NCBI RefSeq assembly: GCF_003258865.1
Contig: NZ_NPEX01000030.1
Coordinates: 1-37,352, forward strand
DNA from: Rhodoplanes roseus
GTDB taxonomy: Bacteria > Pseudomonadota > Alphaproteobacteria > Rhizobiales > Xanthobacteraceae
Direction of reading: 5' to 3'
DNA length: 37,352 nucleotides
The notes below the pieces were generated by a model, which was given only the letters and a program-made list of their open reading frames with translations, was not told where the DNA came from and did not search any database. The translations under genes and the position numbers were made by a program. Below are positions 17,546 to 24,645 of this stretch, one piece after another. Each line of letters opens with the position of its first letter. Positions within the stretch are counted from its first letter, which is position 1.

Positions 17546-17906
17546 GAGCGCTCCACGGCGATGCTCGCCGCCCCGAAAAGAGGGCGCTTGACGTGCCGTC
17601 CGGACAGAGCGTGCCGCGCGACAGCGGGGCGCGTTTGGACACGGAGGCGATGGTGTGGAGCTGGCCGCGGCCGACCACCGGCCGGGATCAGCCGGCAGAG
17701 GGCGCCGGCGACGCGGGCCTGCAGGAAGGTGCCGATCGCCGAAGCCGCGACGAAAATCACAGCCTTCGGGACGGGGAGGGCAGCGCCGGTAGGGGTGAAG
17801 CGCAACGGGAGCGGCCCGGACGGACGGGGAGCGGCGATCCGAGGGCCGAAGCCCGGGCGCCGCTCGGGCCGATGCGCGACCGTAGCCCGCAGGGCCGGAG
17901 GCCGGC
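17546..17906. other. Intergenic stretch between flbT promoter and second flaF
   Basis: About 360 nt in which I find no supported gene. A minus-strand frame at 17542-17805 would have to start at TTG without a ribosome-binding site and has no recognisable domain. Near 17893-17906, just after the flaF stop, GC-rich GGCCGG-type repeats could form a weak hairpin. Confidence 0.5.
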
Positions 17907-18272
17907 TCAGGGCTGGCCGAGGAGGCCGGCTGCGATTTCGCGGTTGATGTTGATCAGCGGAGCGAGGGCCTCGGGACGAGGTTCGCGCACCATCTCGATC
18001 GTCTGGTTCATCACGAAAAGACCGAGATTGGCGACGTTCTGACGAACGGCCGCCGGCAGGGCGTGGTCCGGGCTGGTGACCGAGGTGAGGAAGACGGTCC
18101 AGAGCTTGCGGTTGTAAAGCAGCGCATCGGAGAGGTCGGAGCGGTCCTTCTCCCAGTCCTCTCGGACGTGCTGCAGGCGGGCCGCCGCCTTGAGCAACAG
18201 TCGGGCTTCGAGCTCGCGCGGATTAGCGATCTGTTGCGCCACTTGTCCGTAGGCTTTCGCCGCGCTGTGCAT
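17907..18272 (-). CDS. flaF: Flagellar biosynthesis regulator FlaF (copy 2)
   Basis: A 121-residue paralogue of the FlaF encoded at 16749-17111. It shares ARLLLKAAARLQHVREDW, SDALLYNRKLWTVFLTSV, AVRQNVANLGLFVMNQTIEM and the end NREIAAGLLGQP. It has no cysteine. ATG 18272 follows a strong AGGAG and matches the family start; an in-frame start at 18305 adds eleven residues and would erase the hairpin leader. It lies as a single gene downstream of the flagellin genes, on the same strand, with its own upstream CtrA-like box. It may serve flagellin export, one FlaF per flagellin, but this is conjecture. Confidence 0.92.
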   Translation of the reverse strand: MHSAAKAYGQVAQQIANPRELEARLLLKAAARLQHVREDWEKDRSDLSDALLYNRKLWTVFLTSVTSPDHALPAAVRQNVANLGLFVMNQTIEMVREPRPEALAPLININREIAAGLLGQP

Positions 18273-18288
18273 TTTCGGGGGGCTCCTG

Positions 18289-18305
18289 GTGCCACGCTCT
18301 GGCAC
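18289..18305 (-). promoter_or_regulatory. Inverted repeat in the leader of the second flaF
   Basis: GTGCCA (18289-18294) and TGGCAC (18300-18305) form a perfect 6-bp inverted repeat with a 5-nt spacer, ending 16 nt before the ATG and immediately upstream of the AGGAG. It could be a leader hairpin or a protein site. It resembles half a sigma-54 -24 element, but no correctly spaced -12 GC is present on the minus strand. Confidence 0.35.
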
Positions 18306-18331
18306 GATGCTCCGGTTGTAGCGCCGTGCCG

Positions 18332-18346
18332 TTAAGACATACTTAT
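18332..18346. promoter_or_regulatory. CtrA-like box upstream of second flaF
   Basis: TTAAGACATACTTAT at 18332-18346 is TTAA-N7-TTAT, one base off the CtrA consensus TTAA-N7-TTAA. It is 60-74 nt before the flaF ATG (18272). It is part of a set of similar boxes found before every minus-strand flagellar unit here. Confidence 0.45.
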
Positions 18347-18501
18347 GACTGGCATCCGCAATGATGCGGACGAACGCCTGGTTCCGGCGACTCCCACGTA
18401 GTCGCGCGTTTGGGTCGGGGGCCTTGCGGCGGAATCCGGCGGCATGGTTGGCGAAAGGTTGCGTCGGACGCGCCCCCTTCGCACCGCGGCTCCGCAGTGC
18501 A

Positions 18502-18535
18502 GCGGGAGGGACGGGGCCTGCGCCCCGCCTCCCGC
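18502..18535 (-). terminator. Strong hairpin after the first flagellin gene
   Basis: GCGGGAGG (18502-18509) pairs with CCTCCCGC (18528-18535), and inside it GGGGC (18513-18517) pairs with GCCCC (18522-18526). It begins 10 nt past the flagellin stop codon at 18546. No U-tract follows in the direction of transcription, so it is a terminator-like or mRNA-protecting stem rather than a textbook intrinsic terminator. Confidence 0.5.
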
Positions 18536-18545
18536 CGAGCGAAGA

Positions 18546-20843
18546 TCAGCCGAACAGCCGCAGCACGGCCTGGTTCGCCTGATTGGCGAGCGAGAGGGCC
18601 GTGGTGGAGAGCTGCTGCCGGGTCTGCAGCGCCAGCATGTTGGCGCCTTCCTCGTTGGTGTCGGCCAGCACCAGGTTGTCGGCGCCGATCTGCAGGGTGT
18701 TCACCATCTGCTTGGTGAAGTCCTGGCGGACCTGCACGGTCGACAGGTTGGAGCCGAACTTCGACGCCTGGGTGCGCAGCGACGTCAGGGCCGAATTCAC
18801 CGCGTCGATGATCTGGTCGACCTGGGTGTTGTCCTGGAAGGCCGTGCCGTTCTGCTTGGTGAGGCCGAGATTCGAAGCCGTGTAGGTGACGCCCGTGATG
18901 GTCAGCGTGCTGGTGCCGCGCTCGTTGAACGTGATCTTGAGATCGTCGCCGTTGAGCAGGTTGATGCCGTTGTAGGACGCGTCCTTCGACAGGCCGTCGA
19001 TCTGCGTCAGGATGTCGTTGAAGTCCTTCTGCAGGCTCTCGCGGGTCGAGTTCGGCGTGCCTTCGTGCTTCACCCCGGTCAGGGTCTGGGCGCTGGTGCC
19101 GAGGGCCGTCAGCGTGTTGGTGGAGCCGCTGATGGTGAGCTTCGTCTGGCTAGCGCCCTCGGCGATGCCGAGCGTGAACGCAGTCCCGGTGACGCTGGTG
19201 CTGACGCCGGACAGGTTGGTGAGCGCCTTGGTGAACTCCGCCAGGGTCGAGACCTGGGTGGGCCCCTTGCCGAACGTGATGGTCTGGGCGGCGCCGCCGT
19301 TCGCCGACACCGAGAAGGTGTCGCCGATGGCGCCGCCGGCCGCGATCAGGCGGTCCATCAGGCTGGTCGAGGCGTAGCTGCCCGCCGTCATGTTGAGGGC
19401 CGTGGTGGTGAGGCCGGCCGCGATCGAGAAGTCGACGTCGGCGGTCTTCGCCACGATCTTCAGCTTGCCGGCCTCGTTCGAGATGTCGAGATTGGCGCCG
19501 AGCGTCGCGTTGGCCTTCAGCTTGGTGATCACCGCGTCGAGATCGTCGGTGCCGGCGAGGCCGACCGTCTGGGTCTGCGGGCCGGTGCCGTCGTTCGGGT
19601 CGACCGTGATGGCGATGTTGGTGCCGTTGGCGAGGGTGTTATCGATCTCGCCGAGCGTGAGGTCGCTGTTGAACGTCTTGCTGAGCGAGGCGCCCATGCC
19701 GCCGCGGGCGCCGGTGCCGAAATTGTAGTCGGCTTGCGCTGCGTCGAGACCGAGCGCGGCGGCGACGCCGACATCGCTGATTGCGAAGCCGATCGAATTG
19801 CCCGTCGCGGCCCCGAGGCCGAGCGAGAAGGTGGTGCCGCTGATCGAGGCGGTCGCGGCGCCGCGGTTCGAATTGATCCAGGAGTTGAGCTCGGTGAGAG
19901 TCGACACCTGGCCGCCTGCATGGCCGAAGGTGACGGTCTTGTCCGCCTGGCCGGAAATCTGGAGGATCATGTTCGACGACCCGACCGTACCGCCGTTCGC
20001 CACGACCTGGTCGATCAGGCTCGTCGAGTCGTAATTGCCGGCCGTGAGCCCGAGCGCGGTCAATGACGCTGCCGTCGAGCCGCTGCCGCCGGCCGAGACC
20101 TTGAAGTCGACGTCGGCCGAGTTCGCCGTGAGCGTCAGGACGTTGCCGACATAAGAGGCGGTCACGCCGTAGGAGCTCAGCGTGGCGCCGCCGCTCTCGG
20201 TGGTGCCGTTGATCACCGACAGAAGGCTCGCCTTGTCGGTCATCGTCGCGTCGTCTACGGCCACGTTGAAGTCGACGAAGCCGCCGCCGTCCTTTGCGAC
20301 GCGGATCTGGACCGTGCCGTTGGCGGCGTTGGAGGCCGGGATGGCGGTCACCACCGCCGCATCGTTGGCGAAGGTGGCGCCGCTCGCGCTCGACGTCGTC
20401 TCGGCCAGATTGGTGAACGAGAGATTGACGGCCTTGGGCTGCAGGTCGTTGGCGCCGCCCGCGATAGCCGAGCCGATGATCTCGGTCGGCAGCGATCCGG
20501 TGACGTTGAGCGCGTCGTAGGTCGCCGCGGGTGCGGTCGCCGAGCGCGCCTGCTGGGCGATCGACTTGGCCGACTGCGCCAGCTTGGTCAGCGACGTGAT
20601 GCCGTTGTTGGCGGCCTCGATCGTCTTGATGCCCTGCGCGATGGAGTCGAGCAGCGAGTTGAGGTCGCCGGCCCGGTCGCCGAGCGACTGGGAGGTGAAG
20701 AAGTTCGACGGATTGTCGAGCGCCGAATTGACCTTCTTGCCGGTGGCGAGACGGTTCTGGGTGGTCGCCATCAGGTCCGCGGTGTTCTGCAGCGAGAGCA
20801 GGTTCTGGCGGACGCCGGCGGACAGCGTGATGTTGGACGACAT
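18546..20843 (-). CDS. fliC: Flagellin, large (paralogue A)
   Basis: A 765-residue flagellin. The conserved N-terminal D0/D1 begins SSNITLSAGVRQNLLSLQNT, then LATGKKVNSALDNPSNFFTS. The C-terminus has FNDILTQIDGLSKDASYNGI, ASKFGSNLSTVQVRQDFTKQ, ANMLALQTRQQLSTTALSLA and ends VLRLFG. The centre (about residues 110-600) is enlarged by two copies of a Flagellin_IN-like module, each with TSLxDxxxxxGG followed by a TxTFG-QVSTLxE segment, about 220 residues apart. Large flagellins of this size occur in the thick flagellum of Bradyrhizobium. No cysteine is seen. GGAGAGGCACCC precedes ATG 20843. It lies 458 nt downstream of its tandem paralogue. Confidence 0.95.
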   Translation of the reverse strand: MSSNITLSAGVRQNLLSLQNTADLMATTQNRLATGKKVNSALDNPSNFFTSQSLGDRAGDLNSLLDSIAQGIKTIEAANNGITSLTKLAQSAKSIAQQARSATAPAATYDALNVTGSLPTEIIGSAIAGGANDLQPKAVNLSFTNLAETTSSASGATFANDAAVVTAIPASNAANGTVQIRVAKDGGGFVDFNVAVDDATMTDKASLLSVINGTTESGGATLSSYGVTASYVGNVLTLTANSADVDFKVSAGGSGSTAASLTALGLTAGNYDSTSLIDQVVANGGTVGSSNMILQISGQADKTVTFGHAGGQVSTLTELNSWINSNRGAATASISGTTFSLGLGAATGNSIGFAISDVGVAAALGLDAAQADYNFGTGARGGMGASLSKTFNSDLTLGEIDNTLANGTNIAITVDPNDGTGPQTQTVGLAGTDDLDAVITKLKANATLGANLDISNEAGKLKIVAKTADVDFSIAAGLTTTALNMTAGSYASTSLMDRLIAAGGAIGDTFSVSANGGAAQTITFGKGPTQVSTLAEFTKALTNLSGVSTSVTGTAFTLGIAEGASQTKLTISGSTNTLTALGTSAQTLTGVKHEGTPNSTRESLQKDFNDILTQIDGLSKDASYNGINLLNGDDLKITFNERGTSTLTITGVTYTASNLGLTKQNGTAFQDNTQVDQIIDAVNSALTSLRTQASKFGSNLSTVQVRQDFTKQMVNTLQIGADNLVLADTNEEGANMLALQTRQQLSTTALSLANQANQAVLRLFG

Positions 20844-20851
20844 GGGTGCCT

Positions 20852-20880
20852 CTCCGTCGAAATTTCGGGTCGGCACGGAG
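20852..20880 (-). promoter_or_regulatory. Possible Shine-Dalgarno-masking stem in flagellin A leader
   Basis: In the mRNA, CTCCG (complement of 20876-20880) can pair with CGGAG (complement of 20852-20856), which is part of the GGAGAGG ribosome-binding site. The loop contains the 10-nt palindrome CGAAATTTCG (20858-20867). The stem is short (5 bp). It is noted because FlbT acts on flagellin leaders. Confidence 0.3.
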
Positions 20881-20942
20881 GGCTCGCGACGTCGATTCGC
20901 GGCAGCCTCTTGCCGAGCATGGACAGGCTAAGGCCCAGATCG

Positions 20943-20957
20943 TTAACGCTCTGATAA
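20943..20957. promoter_or_regulatory. CtrA-like box upstream of flagellin A
   Basis: TTAACGCTCTGATAA is TTAA-N7-ATAA, one base off TTAA-N7-TTAA. It lies 100-114 nt before the flagellin ATG. The same variant in the same orientation is found 110-124 nt before the other flagellin gene. Confidence 0.5.
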
Positions 20958-21243
20958 CGACGTTGAAAAATGTGCGCCTGAAATCGGCTTTCTTTACGTA
21001 TAAGCAATTTTTGCCGGGTTTTTCCTGCCTTGTGCCCTCCGATGCCCCGAATTCCGGAGAAAATTCTCCACATGTGAAAAATTTGACGAAATCGCAGGTG
21101 CGATTCCAGGGCCGCTTTATGCGCGCGCGTCACCCCCGCAGCGTCGTCTTGCGACCCGTTTCGTGTGCGCGGGTCGGGACCCGCCTCGTTTGTTAACGAC
21201 TGTATACCCTGCTTGGCCTCGGCGCCGTCTGGCCTCCGCACGC

Positions 21244-21274
21244 AAAAAAAACGGCGGGGCCGAAGCCCCGCCGT
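21244..21274 (-). terminator. Intrinsic terminator of flagellin B
   Basis: CGGCGGGGC (21252-21260) and GCCCCGCCG (21265-21273) form a perfect 9-bp stem, extended to 10 by A21251-T21274, with a CGAA/TTCG tetraloop. Eight A residues at 21244-21251 become a U-tract in the minus-strand transcript. This is a textbook Rho-independent terminator 28 nt after the flagellin stop. Confidence 0.93.
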
Positions 21275-21301
21275 CCGTGAAAGCCCGTGGGCTTCGGAGA
21301 C

Positions 21302-23596
21302 TTAGAACAGCCGCAGGACGGCCTGGTTCGCCTGGTTGGCGAGCGAGAGGGCCGTGGTCGAGAGCTGCTGCCGGGTCTGCAGCGCCAGCATGTTGGCGCC
21401 TTCCTCGTTCGAGTCGGCCAGCACCAGGTTGTCGCCACCCGTCTGCAGGGTGTTGACCATGCTCTTGGTGAAGTCCTGACGGGTCTGGACGGTCGTCAGG
21501 TTGGAGCCGAACTTCGACGCCTGGGTGCGGAGCGACGTCAGGGCATCGTTGATCGCCGAGATGGTCTCGTCGATCTTCGAGTTGTCCTGGAACGTGGTGC
21601 CGTTCTGCTTGTTCAGGCCGAGGTTGGAGGCGTTCAGGGTGACGCCCTTGATGGTCAGCGAGGAGGTGTTCTTCTCGTTGAAGGCCACCTTCAGGTCGTC
21701 GCCGTTGAGGAGGTTGATGCCGTTGTAGGAGGCATCCTTCGACAACGAGTCGATCTGGTCGAGGACGTTGTTGAAGTCGGTCTGCAGACTCGAACGGGTG
21801 GCGTTCGGGTCACCCTCGTGCTTCACGCCCGACTTGGTCTGGGCGCTGGTGCCGATCGCCGCGAGCGTGTTGGTGGCGCCCGTGATGGTCAGCGAGGTCT
21901 GGCTGGTGCCCTGCGCGACGCCGATCGAGAACGCCGAGCCGGTGACGCTGGACGTGACGCCGGACAGGTTCGAGATCGCCTTGGTGAACTCGGCGACGGT
22001 GGAGACCTGACCGGTGCCCTTGCCGAACGTGATCGTCTGGGCCGCGCCGCCATTGGCCGACACCGAGATGGAGTCGCCGATGGAGCCGCCGCCGGCAACG
22101 ACTTGGTCGAGCAGGCTGGTCGAGTTGTAGGAGCCGGCCGTCATGTTGAGGGCCGTCGTGGCGGAACCGGCGGCGATCGAGAAGTCGACGTCGGAGGTCT
22201 TGGCGACCATCTTCAGCTTGCCGGCCTCGTTCGAGATGTCGAGGTTGGCGGAGAGGGTGGCATTGCCCTTCAGCTTGTTCACGACCGCCGTCAGGTTGTC
22301 GGAACCGGACAGGCCGACCGTCTGGGTCTGCGAGCCGTTGCCGTCGTTGGCGTCGACCGTGATCGAGATGCTGGTACCGTTGGCGAGCGTCTTGTCGACT
22401 TCGCCGAGCGTCAGGTCGCTGTTGAACGACTTCGACAGAGCCGACCCCATGCCGCCACGGGCGCCGGTGCCGAAGTTGTAGTTCGCCGTGGTCGCGTCGA
22501 GGCCGAGGGCCTTGGTGACGCCGACATCGGTCGCGTTGAAGCCCACCGCATTGCCCGATGCAGCCGACAGGCTCATCGAGAACGTGGTGCCGGAGATCGA
22601 GCCGGTGGCGGCGCCGCGGTTCGACTGGACCCAGGTGTTGAGCTCGGCGACGGTCGAGACCTGACCGCCGCTGTTGCCGAACGTGACGGTCTTGTCGGTC
22701 TGGCCGGACACGCTCAGCACCAGGCTGGACGTCCCCGCCGAACCGCCGTTCGCCACGATCTGATCGAGCAAGCTCGTCGAGTTGTTGTCGCCGGCCGTGA
22801 GTCCAAGAGCCGTCAGCGAAGCGGCCGTCGAGCCGCTGCCACCGGCGGAGACCTTGAAGTCGACGTCGGCCGAGTTGGCCGTCAGGGTCAGCACGTTGCC
22901 GACATACGAGGCGGTCACGCCGTAGGACGACAGGGTGGCGCCGCCGCTCTCGGTGGTGCCGTTGATGGTCGACAGCAGGCTCGCCTTGTCGGTCATCGTG
23001 GCGTCGTCGACGGCCACGTTGAAGTCGACGAAGTTGCCGCCGTCCTTGGCGACGCGGATCTGCACCGTGCCGTTGGAAGCGTTGCTGGCCGGGATGGCGG
23101 TCACCACCGCCGCATCGTTGGCGAAGGTGGCACCGGACGCGGAAGCGGTCGTTTCGGCCAGGTTGGTGAACGAGAGGTTCACGGCCTTGGCCGACAGGTC
23201 GTTGGCGCCGCCGGCGATCGTCGAGCCGATGGTCTCGGACGGGAGCGTGCCGGTGACGTTGAGCGCGTCGTAGGTGGCGGCCGGAGCCGTCGCCGAACGG
23301 GCCTGCTGGGCGATCGACTTCGCGGACTGCACGAGCTTGGTCAGCGAGGTGATGCCGTTGTTGGCCGCGTCGAGCGTCTTCACCGCCTGGCCGATCGAGT
23401 CGAGCAGCGAATTGAGGTCGCCGGCCCGGTCGCTGAGCGACTGAGAGGTGAAGAAGTTCGACGGATTGTCGAGAGCCGAGTTGACCTTCTTGCCGGTGGC
23501 GAGACGATTTTGCGTCGTCCCCATCATGTCCGCAGTCGCCTGGAGGGAGAGCAGGTTCTGACGGACGCCGGCCGAGAGGGTGATACCGGAAGCCAT
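21302..23596 (-). CDS. fliC: Flagellin, large (paralogue B)
   Basis: A 764-residue flagellin highly similar along its whole length to the one at 18546-20843. It begins ASGITLSAGVRQNLLSLQAT, then LATGKKVNSALDNPSNFFTS, and ends STTALSLANQANQAVLRLF. It has the same two internal Flagellin_IN-like modules (TSLLDQIVANGGSAG and TSLLDQVVAGGGSIG, each followed by a TFG-QVSTVAE segment). No cysteine is seen. The promoter lies in the 360-nt gap upstream, with a CtrA-like box, and the gene has its own strong terminator, so the two flagellins are separate transcripts. AAAGG lies 10 nt before ATG 23596. Confidence 0.95.
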   Translation of the reverse strand: MASGITLSAGVRQNLLSLQATADMMGTTQNRLATGKKVNSALDNPSNFFTSQSLSDRAGDLNSLLDSIGQAVKTLDAANNGITSLTKLVQSAKSIAQQARSATAPAATYDALNVTGTLPSETIGSTIAGGANDLSAKAVNLSFTNLAETTASASGATFANDAAVVTAIPASNASNGTVQIRVAKDGGNFVDFNVAVDDATMTDKASLLSTINGTTESGGATLSSYGVTASYVGNVLTLTANSADVDFKVSAGGSGSTAASLTALGLTAGDNNSTSLLDQIVANGGSAGTSSLVLSVSGQTDKTVTFGNSGGQVSTVAELNTWVQSNRGAATGSISGTTFSMSLSAASGNAVGFNATDVGVTKALGLDATTANYNFGTGARGGMGSALSKSFNSDLTLGEVDKTLANGTSISITVDANDGNGSQTQTVGLSGSDNLTAVVNKLKGNATLSANLDISNEAGKLKMVAKTSDVDFSIAAGSATTALNMTAGSYNSTSLLDQVVAGGGSIGDSISVSANGGAAQTITFGKGTGQVSTVAEFTKAISNLSGVTSSVTGSAFSIGVAQGTSQTSLTITGATNTLAAIGTSAQTKSGVKHEGDPNATRSSLQTDFNNVLDQIDSLSKDASYNGINLLNGDDLKVAFNEKNTSSLTIKGVTLNASNLGLNKQNGTTFQDNSKIDETISAINDALTSLRTQASKFGSNLTTVQTRQDFTKSMVNTLQTGGDNLVLADSNEEGANMLALQTRQQLSTTALSLANQANQAVLRLF

Positions 23597-23603
23597 GGGA
23601 GTT

Positions 23604-23618
23604 CAACCTTTCTGGTTG
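23604..23618 (-). promoter_or_regulatory. Hairpin covering the flagellin B ribosome-binding site
   Basis: CAACC (23604-23608) and GGTTG (23614-23618) flank TTTCT. In the mRNA this is a 5-bp stem CAACC-AGAAA-GGTTG that contains the only plausible Shine-Dalgarno (AAAGG). It ends 7 nt before the ATG. This may be a target for FlbT-type translational control. Confidence 0.35.
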
Positions 23619-23958
23619 TGTGCCGTACTGGCGGTGGTGCTTCGACCATCATGGTCGCCGGCCGTGATCGCACGGCGGGCTGTAAACAACCGTAAAGAAG
23701 AGGGGTTAATTCCCGGATAACGCGCGCGGTTTGCGTCGGATCCGGACGCATTGGTTTAGATTAGGTTGTTGTTAAGGAGAGTGGCCCGGATGACTGCGCG
23801 GGACCTCGCGAGTGAGGGCCTGCAGGAACGGCGCACGCGCCCTCGAGGCTCCTCCTGAGAGCGTGACTCGAAGGAAGCGCAGTGGATGGCTCACGCGGGG
23901 TGTGTTGTTCGACGATGCCGGCGGGAAGCCGAGATGGTCCGCGCGAAAGCGGCGGCGG
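23619..23958. other. Flagellin B upstream region
   Basis: About 340 nt with no supported gene. It contains the TTAA-N7-ATAA box at 23706-23720 and T/A-rich stretches around 23750-23780 (TTTAGATTAGGTTGTTGTTAAGG). The rest, towards the FlaG-like stop, is ordinary GC-rich spacer. Confidence 0.5.
23706..23720. promoter_or_regulatory. CtrA-like box upstream of flagellin B
   Basis: TTAATTCCCGGATAA is TTAA-N7-ATAA, the same one-base variant seen before flagellin A, and lies 110-124 nt before the flagellin ATG. The 7-nt spacers of the two boxes differ (CGCTCTG and TTCCCGG), so the match is not just leftover duplication identity. Confidence 0.5.
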
Positions 23959-24378
23959 TCAGACCTGCATGTCGGCGTGGGTCAACACGTCGGCGGGGCT
24001 TTTGCCCTCCTCCAACGCCTTGTTGTAGGCCCGCATCCGCAGGAGCGCCTCGTCCGGAACCTGGCGCAGCACTTGACGCGAGCGGGAGTCGATCACCCGG
24101 AAGATCACTTCCCGGGTTTCCGGATTGAGGACCACGACCCGGGTCGTCTGGTCGGCAGTGAGTTGCGCCTGGAACTGCGCCGGCTGGTTCTGGGCGGGCG
24201 GATTGCCGTTCTGGGCGAGCTGTGGATCCGTCGACGTGGAACTACCGCCGCCGAGCGCCGAGACCGTCTGGTACTGCGGTAGTACCGTGGGGGCGACCGT
24301 CGTCTCCATGCCCACAGGACGCACGTAATCGGCGCTCGGGGCGACGCTCGGTGTCCTTATGGTGAGACTTGCGTCCAT
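23959..24378 (-). CDS. FlaG-like flagellar protein
   Basis: A 139-residue protein. The first 75 or so residues are low-complexity, rich in Thr, Ser, Pro, Gln and Asn (LPQYQTVSALGGGSS, NGNPPAQNQPAQFQAQ). The C-terminal 65 residues, TRVVVLNPETREVIFRVIDS, RSRQVLRQVPDEALLRMRAY, follow the FlaG pattern (a strand reporting on 'V.R..D..tgevIRQiP.e..l'). FlaG proteins influence filament length or hook-filament assembly in other bacteria. ATG 24378 has GAGG 13 nt upstream; a GTG at 24441 would add 21 residues and run into the palindrome upstream. It is the last flagellar gene before the phosphonate locus. Confidence 0.65.
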   Translation of the reverse strand: MDASLTIRTPSVAPSADYVRPVGMETTVAPTVLPQYQTVSALGGGSSTSTDPQLAQNGNPPAQNQPAQFQAQLTADQTTRVVVLNPETREVIFRVIDSRSRQVLRQVPDEALLRMRAYNKALEEGKSPADVLTHADMQV

Positions 24379-24439
24379 GACGTTCTGAGGCCTCGCGTCG
24401 ACCCACTTGGCCGACCGTGCGTTTCCACCTTCCAAGAAC

Positions 24440-24474
24440 ACACTTATAAGTGTTGGGCATTAAGACCTTGTTAG
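24440..24474. promoter_or_regulatory. Palindrome and CtrA-like box upstream of the FlaG-like gene
   Basis: ACACTTATAAGTGT at 24440-24453 is a perfect 14-bp palindrome. Seven nt further upstream, TTAAGACCTTGTTAG (24460-24474) is TTAA-N7-TTAG, one base off the CtrA consensus, 82-96 nt before the start. The region 24454-24520 is markedly AT-rich, as in a promoter. The palindrome could be an operator. Confidence 0.45.
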
Positions 24475-24645
24475 AAAAGATGGTTATCGAGAAATACTTT
24501 TGTAGTTAGAATTTTAACGATTGGCCGGGGCCGAACGACCTCGGCCTGGGCCGGCTGCCGATTCGCCGCGCGACGATATTCGGATCGACGGGGACGCGGA
24601 CCGTGATCCTGACGCGGCGGGCAATTCGGGCCGTGGACGCCAGCC

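Larger units (their letters stand above)
20844..21243. other. Flagellin A upstream region
   Basis: About 400 nt with no supported gene. It is clearly more AT-rich than its surroundings, as expected for the promoter of a highly expressed flagellin. It holds the TTAA-N7-ATAA box (20943-20957) and, nearer the next gene, a weaker TTAA-N7-ATAC (21193-21207). I cannot assign a -35/-10 pair with confidence. Confidence 0.55.

Noticed and set aside
17542-17805. Minus-strand frame of 87 codons between flbT and the second flaF
   Set aside because: It needs a TTG start without a ribosome-binding site and resembles no known protein.
18289-18315. TGGCAC near the second flaF as a sigma-54 -24 element
   Set aside because: No GC at the required 10-nt spacing on the minus strand; on the plus strand there is no gene to drive.
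21193-21207. TTAA-N7-ATAC 350 nt upstream of flagellin A
   Set aside because: Two mismatches and too far upstream; the better box at 20943 explains the promoter.
21287-23695. 802-codon open frame on the plus strand across flagellin B
   Set aside because: Antisense shadow of the flagellin; low-complexity Gly/Arg/Val composition and no ribosome-binding site. The same holds for 18444-20066 over flagellin A.
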